A DNA stretch of 64,000 nt from Acanthacorydalis orientalis (Eukaryota; Arthropoda; Insecta; Megaloptera; Corydalidae). The stretch covers positions 34,327,428 to 34,391,427 of the forward strand of contig CM068317.1 of NCBI GenBank assembly GCA_034766995.1, written 5' to 3'. Of this stretch, positions 24,190 through 35,259 are shown one piece after another. The position numbers and the translations under genes were made by a program. Positions within the stretch are counted from its first letter, which is position 1; every line of letters starts with the position of its first letter. The notes beneath the pieces are model-generated. The model worked only from the letters and a program-made list of their open reading frames with translations. It did not search any database and was not told the origin of the DNA.

Positions 24190-24560
24190 ACACGGATCAG
24201 TGATTGTTATTTTTGTACAGCTGTAATCACAGGTGTTTATTAATGACCTGACTCTAATTCAAATACTGTACGTATTGACAAATACTACGTTTGCACAAAT
24301 ACTGAACGTGATTCCTACCTAAAGTGCAAATTCATGTGTATGTAACTTAATGCGAATATCTATACACACATGGGTATACCGACTGGCGTCCGCGCCCCCC
24401 TTTGGACTGTACTGTATTGAATGGCAATCGTAGTAAATAGAAATGGTAATTAATAGAACCACTTACAGGCGCTGAATTAGTACAATTGTGTATACCATGT
24501 GTGAACAGTATTGCATTAGCTGCTACTATCAATGTGCTAATAACTAATGCAGTTTATTTA
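24190..24560. other. Richer island, probably conserved non-coding
   Basis: A compositionally complex block peaks at GGCGTCCGCGCCCCCC (about 24385-24400). CACACATGGGTATACC at 24365-24380 is nearly inversely repeated by GTGTATACCATGTGTG at 24488-24503, with CATGTG E-boxes in both. A 61-codon minus frame (24347-24532) spans the block but has no supporting features. I favour an enhancer-like or other non-coding element. Confidence 0.3.
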
Positions 24561-25524
24561 AGGTATAAATGTCAGGTTTACTTGTCATGTATTGAAATGT
24601 GAACTATTCAATTGACGTGGTTTAATTATAGTTTGTAATAAATTATGAAAAGTTTTTCTGAAACCTAAACAATGTTATGTATAATCAATTTTAATGTATT
24701 TTTAAGATCGATTAAATATTATTGTAATTATTAATATATTCGTTGGAGATAATGGAGTTCACTCAAATAGTTTATTGATTGAAAAAAATATAATTTTTTT
24801 AAATATTGTTATTATTTTCATATATTTTTATTGAATTTATTTTATAAATATCTCGTTATTCCTTTTAAGTAAATAATACATTGTTTTGTTGTTTAATATA
24901 TAGACGAACGGAATTAAGGAGTCTGAAAAATGTTTTTAATCACAAACCGAATATTGTCAAAATTCAAATAATGTCATCCTTGTTCATATTCAATTTTTAT
25001 ATAAGAATTAGGTATTACTTCTGATCCAACTGTTAAATATAATAACAAATTATTTTTAATATACTTTAGTTGAATATTTCATTCATTGAAATATATTTTG
25101 AAGTGGATTGTCTTTTTGTATGAATTGTATACATTTGAATAATCATTTTAACATCTAAAAAACTTAATACAATTCTAATGAAAGATATAATCGAATTAAA
25201 GAAAATGTCACAAAAGCTAAATAACTTTGATCTCTTTTCTACTGTTGATACTTTTACCTATCTAAGAAACAAACCATTAATTAAATTTAAAATAATCATA
25301 AGAATGTTTAATTTTGCATAGTGACATTTTATTTTTTGTGTATTTCAATCAACTGTATTTATCATACTTTAAATTTTTGATTTATAATTTGGCTTCATTG
25401 TGATATTTGAAAGATAAAATCAAACCTTTTGTTCAAAAATATTTATTCTTTTATATATAATTTTGTCCATATGATCTTCATCCTTTGGATCATTTATGTT
25501 TCTATTCTCAAATACTACTTTCAA
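24561..25524. other. A+T-rich stretch, no gene seen
   Basis: Homopolymer-rich A+T DNA without repeats or frames worth calling. Confidence 0.6.
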
Positions 25525-25618
25525 CACGTGTGCTATCTTTAAGTACATTCTAGAAACTTATAAATATCTAAAATTTACCTGAATATAGCATACATTTCGA
25601 AACTAGTAGTAGAGAACA
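25525..25618 (+). repeat. Dispersed GAAACTA-type repeat, copy b
   Basis: Begins ACACGTGTGCTATCTTTAAG, has CATTCTAGAAACTTATAAAT in the middle and ends CATTTCGAAACTAGTAGTAG. It aligns with copies a (23104) and c (45640). Confidence 0.55.
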
Positions 25619-25822
25619 TAAACTTAGAATGAGGAACATCAGGAAAACGTATCAACGGGACCACAGATATATTTATATAAATTTCTTATGTGATAAGATT
25701 TCATATTGTAATCAGTGTATTGAAGATTATTTATTAGAAATAAATGTTTGAAAAATAAAAGAGAGGAAGGGAGGCAAACTATACTTCTGTATACAGTACA
25801 AAATTATCTCTGACTGGGTCTG

Positions 25823-25823
<1 letters not shown>

Positions 25824-25867
<44 letters not shown>

Positions 25868-25890
25868 CATTATATATATATATATATATA
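25824..25890. repeat. (TA)n microsatellite, two blocks
   Basis: TA blocks separated by CATACAT. Confidence 0.93.
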
Positions 25891-25899
25891 CTTTCTGTT

Positions 25900-26562
25900 C
25901 ATATATAAAATAAATGCAAATGTATGGATACAAACTAACAACGTTAATAACCATTATTTGAAAATCCTGAGCATATTATTACCAAAGCCATTCATCATTC
26001 ATGTTTTTACAAAGATTATAAAAAATACATACCGTTACATTACTAATGAAATATGAACCTAAATATTTGTTGCACTGATTGTTTACATGATTTATATCCT
26101 GAACATTTATTCATTCTATAATATTTGTCTTCTTGACATTAGATAACAAATCCCAAAATGAATTATCATGATCGAACATATCATCAACAGATAATTCACG
26201 TGTATCATGTGAATAAACGACACCAAACCGTTTCATTCGCAGTGTTCCCCCCAATCGTTGTAGATGAAATAATCGACGAGATGTGGATAAAAAATTAATT
26301 TATTTTTTATATCGTTCATTCTGATTTCATATGTTGTAATAATTTTATTTACTTTTGTTGATATAATATTGTATAAATACATACTATTTTTAAATGTTTT
26401 TAAAGTACATATTTTAAAACTTTCATTTTTTCTAAATAACAAATAAAAAAGTATTGTTTTGATTTCAAAATTTTCAAATTAGAAAGTATTATTTTTTTGT
26501 CTCGGAATGTACATTTTTGTTATTAAATTGTTCAATTGTTTAGAAATTTATTACATATGCTT

Positions 26563-26608
<46 letters not shown>

Positions 26609-27376
26609 ATAAATGAAAAATACAATAAATAGGAAAACAATCTGGAATATTATGTACAATAGAACATAGATATGAAAATGAAGCCGAATATATTGAAAGC
26701 TGAGAAAATACATAAATGTCAATAAGAAAATACCATCAGGTACGAAAAGCAGCATTAATCGAATGTTATACTGTAATTTATTGAACATTTTGATTTGCTT
26801 TTTGTGTGATTTATGTAAAGCATAAAGAAAAATTGAGTGTAATAGATTTTACTAGAATACGATTTACTGAAAGGCTATCAGAAAATATATTGAATTATTG
26901 AAATAAAAAGATTTTTTATCTAGTTATAGATCATTACAGAGTGAAAATAATGGTAATTAAGTTTGAGGGAAAAAATATTTATTATTTGGTTTATTTAAAG
27001 CATATCTACATTTAAAAATGTATATTTGGAATAAATTGAGTCTCGAAAATTCTCTTGAAAATGAACAACTGACTATTTTATTCTACTTTAAATTTTTTTT
27101 ATATATAGAATGTTTCTTAAAATTTATAAATTATTTTTTTTGATTACATTGATGCGTTAATTTTAGTTAATCATATTTTATATACCCCCTTTAGGAAGAT
27201 ATTAGTTTAATATACGAATTAAATACTCCTTTCAATAAATTTTTCTTCAATAACATTTTATTAATAACTACTCTTATATAATAAATTACAACAAATGATG
27301 AAAAAGATACTATTATAATAATTAAACAAAAAAAATAAATTCATTATACATTTGAATTAATTATCATTATAAACGT
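25900..27376. other. A+T-rich stretch with compound microsatellite
   Basis: The patch at 26130-26290 is richer (CCCCCCAATCG) but yields only a 69-codon minus frame starting at TTG, which I do not call. (TA)n(GA)n lies at 26563-26609. The rest is filler. Confidence 0.5.
26563..26609. repeat. (TA)n(GA)n compound microsatellite
   Basis: A TA block passes directly into about 14 GA repeats. An 82-codon minus frame across it is repeat translation. Confidence 0.95.
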
Positions 27377-27712
27377 TCAAGCTGATCCATTAAAGATGAT
27401 TTTACAGTAAGTTTTCAATTTCTTTTGTCGATTTTCCAAGTCAATCTCGCAAATTTTCGTATATAGTCTTTCAGAGACTACTATTGCTTCCATCTTCACT
27501 GTTTCGCATTCGATTATCGATTCTTCTTGCAGCATGGCTGCTTAATTGACACTTGACTTTTTTATTATCAGAATGATAAAGTCAATTCTTGATCGTTGCT
27601 TTATCCACTGTTCGTCTCTTTTTTGTTTTTTTGATCGTTTAAAACATTGCTCGAATTTTTCAAACCTCTTTACGTAATACAAAAAAATGTTTGAATTATA
27701 ATTGTATTTAAA
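27377..27712 (-). pseudogene. Coding-like minus-strand island with one in-frame stop
   Basis: One minus frame is open for 108 codons except for a single TAA at 27542-27544. The upstream half is strongly charged (VKRFEKFEQCFKRSKKQKRD, then EQWIKQRSRIDF). The downstream half, from an ATG at 27535, encodes 52 residues beginning MLQEESIIECETVKMEAIVV, with a charged, coiled-coil-like run around EIDLENRQKKLK, ending in TGA. The composition is richer than the flanks. It may be a decayed gene, or an exon starting near the ATG (an AG lies just upstream in TTAAGCAGCC). I recognise no family. Two separate chance frames remain possible. Confidence 0.3.
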
Positions 27713-27719
27713 TTACTTA

Positions 27720-28120
27720 TTTAGTTTTATGTACTTTTACTGAAATAAATAAACGTAAAGAATGGTTATGTAATTATAAGTTGTTTTATAGAACAATGAA
27801 AGTTTTTATGAGACACTTTCGCACTATTTTATATTAATTTCAACAATCTTTTCTTATTTATATTACTAGCGAAGGTATATAAATCAGAAAAAGTACAAAA
27901 TGATAACACTTAATAATGAATTATTTGTGTGATAAAGAATTTAATAAAATATTCTATAACAAATAGTATTTATTGAATACTGGAAGATTTACTGTTTTAA
28001 TTAATTTATAATTTTGAAAATTTAAATATTTATTTTTTAACATTTGTTCCATATGTAAGTTACTTATGTTTGTTCTATATTTTCTTCAATATTAAGTTAA
28101 ATATTGTTATTATTGCTATT
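27720..28120. other. A+T-rich stretch, no gene seen
   Basis: Plain A+T-rich DNA. Confidence 0.6.
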
Positions 28121-28213
28121 ATTCGACAGCTAAAGTCCACTTAAAATCCTTAAATATAAAAATGTATACTAATTTAAAGGTAATCAACCGTAGTTATTTT
28201 TCTACCAACCAAA
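28121..28213 (+). mobile_element. Internally deleted mariner element, copy 4 (3' fragment)
   Basis: Carries only the last ~90 bp: CCACTTAAAATCCTTAAATA (the HLK codons and deletion junction), then ATAAAAATGTATACTAATTT, and the terminal repeat TAGTTATTTTTCTACCAACC. It matches the copies at 8114 and 21465 across the junction. The 5' part is absent. Confidence 0.75.
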
Positions 28214-28219
28214 TATAAA

Positions 28220-28796
28220 TGATTAAAAGTTCGATAATAGAAGACTCAGTCAACCATTTAAATATTTTTATACAATAATATAATAAAAGGAATATTATTC
28301 ATTTAAGTGGAAAAATTAAATGTAAAAATTAAATGAGAATATTAAGTAATTCCACAGAAAAGATTACCATAGAACAATTTCAAAATAATATATTTAATAA
28401 ACCTTTATTTTTTTTGTTTGTATAAAAGTTAATTAAAGCAGAAAACAAATGAGTGTTAGAATTATTAGATTCTTTACATTCATTTACACTGTACTGTGTA
28501 TAATATTTGTATAATTTTTTTTATGTAAATTTTTAAGGAATATCAACTTTTATATTGTTTAAAATAATCAATAGGTATCTGTAAGGACTATATTAAGAAC
28601 AATATCGGATATACTCATACCAAACAAGCTTATAACAACAAATAAACGCGTGTTTTTTGAATGTAGGTGTACATAATAATCATAGAATTTGACAATAATT
28701 TATTTTATTTGCTCGTATTATAGTACTTATTTAGTCAAATATGCAAATCAATAAAGACTCAACGATGTTGCGAATGAACACATTGCGTGTCTTAAT
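28220..28796. other. A+T-rich stretch, no gene seen
   Basis: Nothing discernible beyond A+T-rich filler. Confidence 0.55.
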
Positions 28797-29000
28797 TTAA
28801 AACCCACAAATATCACTCAGCGTGGCGTGAAATAAAAACCAAACTGTGCGCAATGTATATTCAACGAGATTAATTCGCCTGAACGCGCCAGGAGAAACTT
28901 TATCGGGGGTATTACTGTGGGGGCCCTGGGATGGAGTGAACAGTAGGTGTTCAAATAAAGGACGAGTGGGTATATTATCCTTTAGATACACACACAGCTG
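28797..29000 (-). other. Exon-like minus-strand island (68 codons, no ATG)
   Basis: Lies in the most G+C-rich island of this part of the window (about 28790-29180, including GGGGGCCCTGGGATGG). A good acceptor on the minus strand (CCCTTTTCATTCGTAACAG) leads into an open frame running to TAA. It contains YLKDNIPTRPLFEHLLFTPS, then QGPHSNTPDKVSPGAFRRIN and VEYTLRTVWFLFHATLSD. There is no ATG, consistent with a last coding exon rather than a whole gene. The island continues upstream to 29180 without a frame, so a conserved non-coding element is the main alternative. No family is recognised. Confidence 0.25.
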
Positions 29001-29180
29001 CTGTTACGAATGAAAAGGGTTTGAAGGGTGCGAATACGTACGTTCAGCATCGCGTGGACGCCCGCTCTTGCCTCGACTACAGGAAAATGTTTCGTATTAT
29101 ATAACATATTTCATATTACGCTCCAAGCAGACACAAGGAACCCGCCGGTTGATTTTACTTGATGCGTGTGTTTGGTTATA

Positions 29181-29705
29181 ATAACCCACTTTTTTTTACT
29201 AACATGCTATTATAAGCACAAGCACTTGAACGGACTAATGAAGAAGGAAGGTTACATGAATGATGCTTTTCCATGGAAAATTACGAATTGTCATACACAA
29301 ATGGGATATTTAATTTTGGAAAATTAATTGGGAACAATAAGAGTGTGAAAATTATTCAAAACAATTATTTTAAATATATTTTTTTATACTTCTCGCATAC
29401 TTTAAAATATATATTCAATTAAATGGAGTTAATAAATTAACAAATAATATTGTACTTGCCTTTTATTTAATAAAATAAAAATAAAACAATTTTTATTTAA
29501 ATATTTTCAATTCATTTATTTAATGTATTAATAATCTTGATATTCAATTATATACTAGTTTGAAATTCAATATTACTTTTATTAAATATGATATATGCTC
29601 ATATTTTTCATATATTGTGATAAAAAATATAAAATATAGTTCTGATTTTTCAAATAAAAATAAAATTTTGTTTGAGAGCAAATAAGTCATAATTTATTTT
29701 TCACG
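29181..29705. other. A+T-rich stretch, no gene seen
   Basis: Nothing beyond filler. Confidence 0.55.
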
Positions 29706-29780
29706 AATGAATTAATTTCTCATTTCACAAACTGAAAAAAAATTCTGATCAAAAATGTTTAATAAATTATTACTGATAAT
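29706..29780 (+). repeat. Dispersed 74-bp repeat, copy B
   Basis: AATGAATTAATTTCTCATTT, then CACAAACTG and TTCTGATCAAAAATGTTTAA. It aligns block for block with copies A (15005) and C (37457); the terminal inverted repeat has decayed. Confidence 0.5.
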
Positions 29781-29789
29781 TGATTAACT

Positions 29790-31581
29790 TATTATTGAAG
29801 TAAACATTAAATTTTGTATAAAAAAGTAGTTATTTAAATTAATCAAATTACTAAGTATATTTTTTTTGTTTCAGGTGAGCAACTTAATTTATCTTCCATG
29901 ATTACAATAAGAACATTTATGTAAGTCATATTTATATATATTTTCTTTTACTATATAGGAAATAAGAAATTATTTTATATTTTAATGTTGAAATATCTCG
30001 ATTTAAAATTTAAACAAAACGAACTAGTAAAACAAATTAATCATTGTGATTAGAAAAAATATTACTTGTTTTTCAAATTCGATACACAATTTTAAAAATC
30101 ATTATCAAGCTTAATTATAATAAGTGTATGAGGAATTTCTTAAGCAAGACATTTGATGATATTAATAAAATTACTTTGTCAATTAAACTGACAAAATAAT
30201 TTTTAAAATCAATTAGGCAAAGATCCTATTTTGAAATATACTGATAAACAACTAAATTTATATGAATTTATCTATAGATAGAGAAGTTTACTATAATATC
30301 TTCGAACAGAAAATTAATAGCGATAAAAGTACCTTTACTGTAAATCTATGGCATTTGGATCTATAAAAGTAAAATAGAATAATACGAAATTTAGTGTTTT
30401 AACAATTGATTACTCTTATCAAAACTGTGTTTTCTGTTCGAAATAAATTTTAGTTGCATTTTGAATACTTATCCTTACCAAGTACCTGCAATGAATAAAC
30501 ATGAAAAAGTAAATCTGAAACATAAAATGAAAAAGTAAATGTATTTCAATGTATCAGAGCAGTTATAAATTACAGTGGTACTCTACAAAAATTAAATTCA
30601 TACTGCATCTCAAAAGAGAGTCCATGAGAGTGTAGAGAGTCCATGCCAATGATGGATTGTAGATATAGGATAGACAGAGACAAAGTAATGAGTATTTAAT
30701 ATATTAAAGTAGTAGACTAGTCTGAAATATTATATACCTGCGACTGCATTTCGAAATTAATCAGCTCCAGTCGGATTTTTCACATATAATCCATAAATAT
30801 GATTTAAATATTTTTCTTTATATTATGAATCTTTCTGAGAAGTAGTCATTTTTGAAAATGATTTAAAATTAAAACTATAATTATAATGAATTTATAATTA
30901 AATACTATTCTCTACAATGAAGGCAGTTGTTCAGTCATTTGAAGTATTATGATCACTCTGCTTATATATTTATAAAACTTAATTATATATTAATATATTA
31001 TAAGAGTAAAATAGTTTGAAAAATAACATTTAAATACGTTAGAATTTAAAATGTATAAAAAAATATGAACATATTAAAAACTATACGTATATATATATAA
31101 ATGTATACACCTTTACATAAAAAATAGACGGGAAAAATCGAACGCATCACATTTAACACCGTTTCTTATAATTGAATCTATAAAAAAGATTGTAATGGGT
31201 TGGTTAGATTCAAGGAAGTAATACTTGTGGAAATTGAACAAGGGAGATACTAGATTAAATTCTAAGATAAAAACACAAGAGAGGAGGTACAAATAAGAAA
31301 ATTTGTCATAGTCATTGTCATCGAGGGTATTGGAAATTAAATTGAAAATGTAGGGAAAAGTACATTGAACATCGCAATTGCTTATCAAAATCGAACATTT
31401 TTATCCAGAATTAAATTACAAACATAGAAAACAAGATAAATTAAAATACTGTTTTACATTACATTTTATATTAATTGAAAGTAATTAAAAATGTATTCAG
31501 TTGTTTACTTTTTAATGTATTATTCTAAATTTTTAGTTTTTGAATTTTTAATACTTAATTTTTTTTCTTATTATCGCATCT
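29790..31581. other. A+T-rich stretch, no gene called
   Basis: A 91-codon minus frame at 31113-31388 starts at TTG and has no internal ATG until its end; its length is within chance. A short GAGAGTCCATG direct repeat lies near 30615-30645. Nothing else is discernible. Confidence 0.45.

Positions 31582-31643
<62 letters not shown>
31582..31643. repeat. (TC)n(TA)n compound microsatellite
   Basis: About 12 TC repeats pass directly into (TA)n. Confidence 0.95.
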
Positions 31644-31646
<3 letters not shown>

Positions 31647-31649
31647 ATT

Positions 31650-33000
31650 TCTATTGTATCAATAAGTATTTTTCATGTAAGTCTAAATCTTGTAAGGGTA
31701 CAAGATCCTAGATAAGATACATCTTTGGTTTTGCTAAAAAGAATACTTAAATTTTATTTAGGCTCTCATGCTGTTAAAGGTTTCAGTTACTCGTACCAAA
31801 AATATTTATTAATTTATGCAATAAAAATTACTAAAGAGAAAATATAAAATTTATCGTGGAATTTTATGTGTAATACTTATCGACTTTATTTACAGCTACA
31901 TAGACGATATATAATCTAAATAAATTATAATTTAATTGTAAACTAATTCTTATAAATATTAACATCTGATATTTTTTGTTAATGAGTTTTGCATTAACAT
32001 GAACTGATTTTTATTATTATTATTTAGTTCTATAGTCCACATTCTTCAAAATCAATTCGATAAAATTTCTTTAAAATATAAAATTATGTATTTTTAAATA
32101 TCAATTGACGTTTTGACTTACACACTATAAAGCTTTTGCTACTGTGATAAATTTTTTTTGCATGTATGTTTCGGATAATAATGGCATCTCGATCGAAATC
32201 CTTATAATTAACAATCAAAATGATCAATGATCAATTAATGAAAGCAGGAGAAGTGAATCGATTTTTGAATGTTTTGACTTTGAAATTCTCTTTTTTAAAC
32301 AGTGTTAAAGATACACGTAATACTCTTATAATAAATTGTAAATTGTGCGAAAAATAGTAAAAGTTGTCTATTGAATAACATTTTATTATCATAATTATAA
32401 TAGTTTTCTTTGACTTTTAATATTCTACTACTCTATAACATCTTCTATCTAATTATTTTATTTCAAACGTTTCAGTTTTTATTTTTCAATATCTTCGGTT
32501 CGTTTTCGATTGTATACCTTCAATGTGTGCCATCAATTTTTATTATAATCTTTTTACTTTTGTTGAAGTTTAATATAAAATGTTTCAGAAGACTGATACC
32601 ACTGAAAAGTTATAAGCTAATATAGAATAGATATCTCTAATAGTGTTTTAAGTTAATATGTACGTTAAAAATATATTATAATACTAGTATATAACCCGAT
32701 AAAATTCATGGGAAAATAGAAAGAAGCATAGAAAGAAAAAACTGTTTACTGATTTTTGCAACATAATATATTTAAACATAAAAAATACCTAAGAATAAAA
32801 CATAATGAATTAAACTTGAAATCTATGAACTAACAAAACAAACATCTCGTCACTTTGTCCATAGGACAAAGTGACAAGAAATACGTGGGATTTTATTATT
32901 AAGTTTTCTGTTACTTTCCATGTGAAAATATTATACAATGGCATTTTTAAGACTTATTTAAAAATTATAATGTAAATTTGCATTTATTCATATTATAAAT

Positions 33001-33045
<45 letters not shown>

Positions 33046-33300
33046 GTATGTACATAGTACATATAAGTGTGATTTAAATTGGATTATGAAAATTTTTAAG
33101 AAAATTCAGTGAAGATATAACAGATATTTTAAATAATGACCTATTTAGATGTGAATAATATGTCTGTTAGGAGATTTATAATAGATACAGTTTGTTTGAA
33201 GAAATGTATTATAAAGAACAAACATTTTAATTAAATGTTTTACCAGTTCAATTCGAATAAATTACTAGAGCATTAGTAATTGAGATTAATTTAAATCAGT
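31650..33300. other. A+T-rich stretch with microsatellite
   Basis: (TA)n lies at 33005-33042. A near-palindromic GTCACTTTGTCC/GGACAAAGTGAC (12 bp) lies at about 32850-32875. The frames at 31491 and 32410 are low-complexity. Confidence 0.5.
33005..33042. repeat. (TA)n microsatellite
   Basis: Uninterrupted TA dinucleotides, followed by CACGTATGTACATAG. Confidence 0.93.
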
Positions 33301-33355
33301 AGTTGGATTCTCTAATAAATTTTCTAGTCAATATCTATCATCAATGATAGACTAA

Positions 33356-33762
33356 ATCGACTACAAACCGATTCCATTTGATGGCAAATCAGTATTCATT
33401 ATCACGGCGTCGCTCGACCTTCTTGATCATCTGTTGTTACGCTTTGCCGAATTGATGCGTTTCACGATACACTACGGCCATCACACACTCGACTGGTGTC
33501 CTAGTGTGTTGCTGAAACGTTGGGAGGGGTTACTGGAAAACGGGATTGGTCTTCCCTGTACACAGCACACCACTGCCCTAGAATTGTGTAGTGCACGGCA
33601 CATTCTGAAATCGCTAGCCATCGGGTATAATGGGCGATAAACGGTGCCCCGTTCAACATCAGATATGCGAACGTTGACTTCACTGTAAGCTTCTGTGGTC
33701 GGATCATGTTTGTATATAGTGTTTCGTGAAGTTCTCAAAGTATTATTATCATTATTCAACAT
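33356..33762. other. G+C-richer island with open frames on both strands
   Basis: The plus strand is open for 94 codons (33356-33640), including SVFIITASLDLLDHLLLRFA and then LKRWEGLLENGIGLPC, without an early ATG. The minus strand is open for 93 codons from a true ATG at 33762 to TGA at 33481, including MLNNDNNTLRTSRNTIYKHD and ISDVERGTVYRPLYPMASDF. Both read like protein and neither has an identifiable domain. Two such overlapping frames are what a locally balanced base composition gives by chance, so a conserved non-coding element is at least as likely. If one is real I slightly prefer the minus frame because it has an ATG. Confidence 0.25.
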
Positions 33763-33967
33763 GTACTTATGTTTTGGATTGATCTTATGTTCGGAACGAT
33801 TTTCGCTTAAGTAGCACGTTTTTTCGCTGTTCCTAGCCCATTTTCGCTTTTTATTTTTGTTTTTATGTCATTATTATCATTTTATTCAAACGTATTTATG
33901 AAGATGTACGGATACGTAAGTGGAATATACCTTATGTTGGCAAGTTTTTATGTAAATCTGCATACAA

Positions 33968-33998
<31 letters not shown>

Positions 33999-34001
33999 CA
34001 T

Positions 34002-34033
<32 letters not shown>
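33968..34033. repeat. (CA)n(TA)n compound microsatellite
   Basis: CACA repeats pass into TA repeats with two short GTATATG interruptions. Confidence 0.93.
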
Positions 34034-34432
34034 GATATGAAAAGAAAATGAAATTATAATCAACTAAAAAATCATACATTTATTTATAAATCAATATAAA
34101 TATTAATATTAAATTTATTTAAATACCTGTACACCAGTGGTGTTACTCATATTTGAACACGGTGTATGAAATTAGGTGTAAAAATTAATTCTTTGCCTTT
34201 AACCATTTTGCTACGGCGGAACTGGTCTTGAGTATGGCATTGCGGAACAGGACTATACACAATAAATGTATATTATATTTACCAAGTGTCTGGAGTTTTG
34301 ATTCTACTGCCTTATTCTTCAAAGAGTTTCTTTGAGAATGCTTTATTTTAGAGTGAAATTATTTTTATGCAAATCAGGATATTTTTACTTTATTAACTAA
34401 CTTTAAGTGAGTGATTTTAAGTGAGTACTATA

Positions 34433-34564
34433 TATCGAACGACTGAAGTCACTCATAGCATATGAAGACCATTCCATGGCGAACGACCATATTCACCTGT
34501 AGTATATTAACAGCGTTTAGTGGCGAGCGACCATAGTCGCAATTAGTAGCGAAGGGGTGAAATT
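34433..34564 (+). repeat. 44-bp tandem repeat, three degenerate copies
   Basis: Units start at 34433, 34477 and 34521, exactly 44 bp apart. Their first 20 bases are TATCGAACGACTGAAGTCAC, TGGCGAACGACCATATTCAC and TGGCGAGCGACCATAGTCGC. The third keeps a perfect hairpin GCGAC-CATA-GTCGC; the others are decayed. The block is far richer in G+C than its surroundings. Confidence 0.75.
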
Positions 34565-34705
34565 GAATCAGTTATAATTCTATTTTAAATTAAACTATTT
34601 TCTCGTCGTTTGAAGATTTTTAAGCGGCAATCTTAACATTTAAAGACACTATATACCTTGGCCAAGTAATTGGCATAGTCTCACAAAACAGTAGTAAAAA
34701 CGATA

Positions 34706-34979
34706 ATGAGTGAAAAGTAGCATATTAGGAAATGAATACTTTTCGCATTCCAGTAGAAAAAAATGATGCCAAAGCTGTAGGAATGATTTGTTCTGCTTTG
34801 GGTAAAGGTGATGTATCGCATAAAACATGCAAAAAATTCGAAAACAGTGAAAGGGACCTAAAAACGCATTAGGACTTCATCGACTGAAAGCCACCGTCTC
34901 TTTTTCTACAAGGATTCGTCAGTTACATGACAGATGGAGTAAAGTTATACAAAATAATGGTGGATATTTTGAGGACTGA
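34706..34979 (+). mobile_element. Mariner remnant: transposase N-terminus joined to C-terminus
   Basis: Starts at an ATG reading MSEK, a stop, HIRK, a stop, then ILFAFQ. After a shift it reads KNDAKAVGMICSALGKG and VSHKTCKKFEN, the pattern of a mariner transposase N-terminus. About 90 bp later the frame is already at the extreme C-terminus (LHDRWSKVIQNNGGYFED, stop), so nearly the whole protein including the DDE/D domain is deleted. It differs from the family at 8114 and resembles irritans-type mariners in its N-terminus; the subfamily assignment is tentative. Clear terminal repeats were not found. Confidence 0.8.
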
Positions 34980-35043
34980 AATGTATCCCTTTTTTCCGTA
35001 AACATTCATTTTCTATAAAAAAGGCACCTAATTAATTTGTATA

Positions 35044-35045
<2 letters not shown>

Positions 35046-35091
<46 letters not shown>
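35046..35091. repeat. (AT)n microsatellite
   Basis: Uninterrupted AT dinucleotides. Confidence 0.95.
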
Positions 35092-35095
<4 letters not shown>

Positions 35096-35204
35096 AATTT
35101 TTGAATTTTATATTACTTAACATATAATATAATATTTAATATATATGTAGATAGAAAATGCACAAATGAACGTTTAATTGATTGTACATAAACAATAGAT
35201 CCCA

Positions 35205-35250
35205 TATTATATATATATATATATATATATATACATACATACATACATAC
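35205..35250. repeat. (TA)n(CATA)n compound microsatellite
   Basis: The TA block passes into five CATA units. Confidence 0.93.
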
Positions 35251-35259
35251 AAACGAACA

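Noticed and set aside
31113..31388. 91-codon minus frame
   Set aside because: It starts at TTG, has no usable ATG and no splice signal, and its composition matches the surroundings; within chance length.
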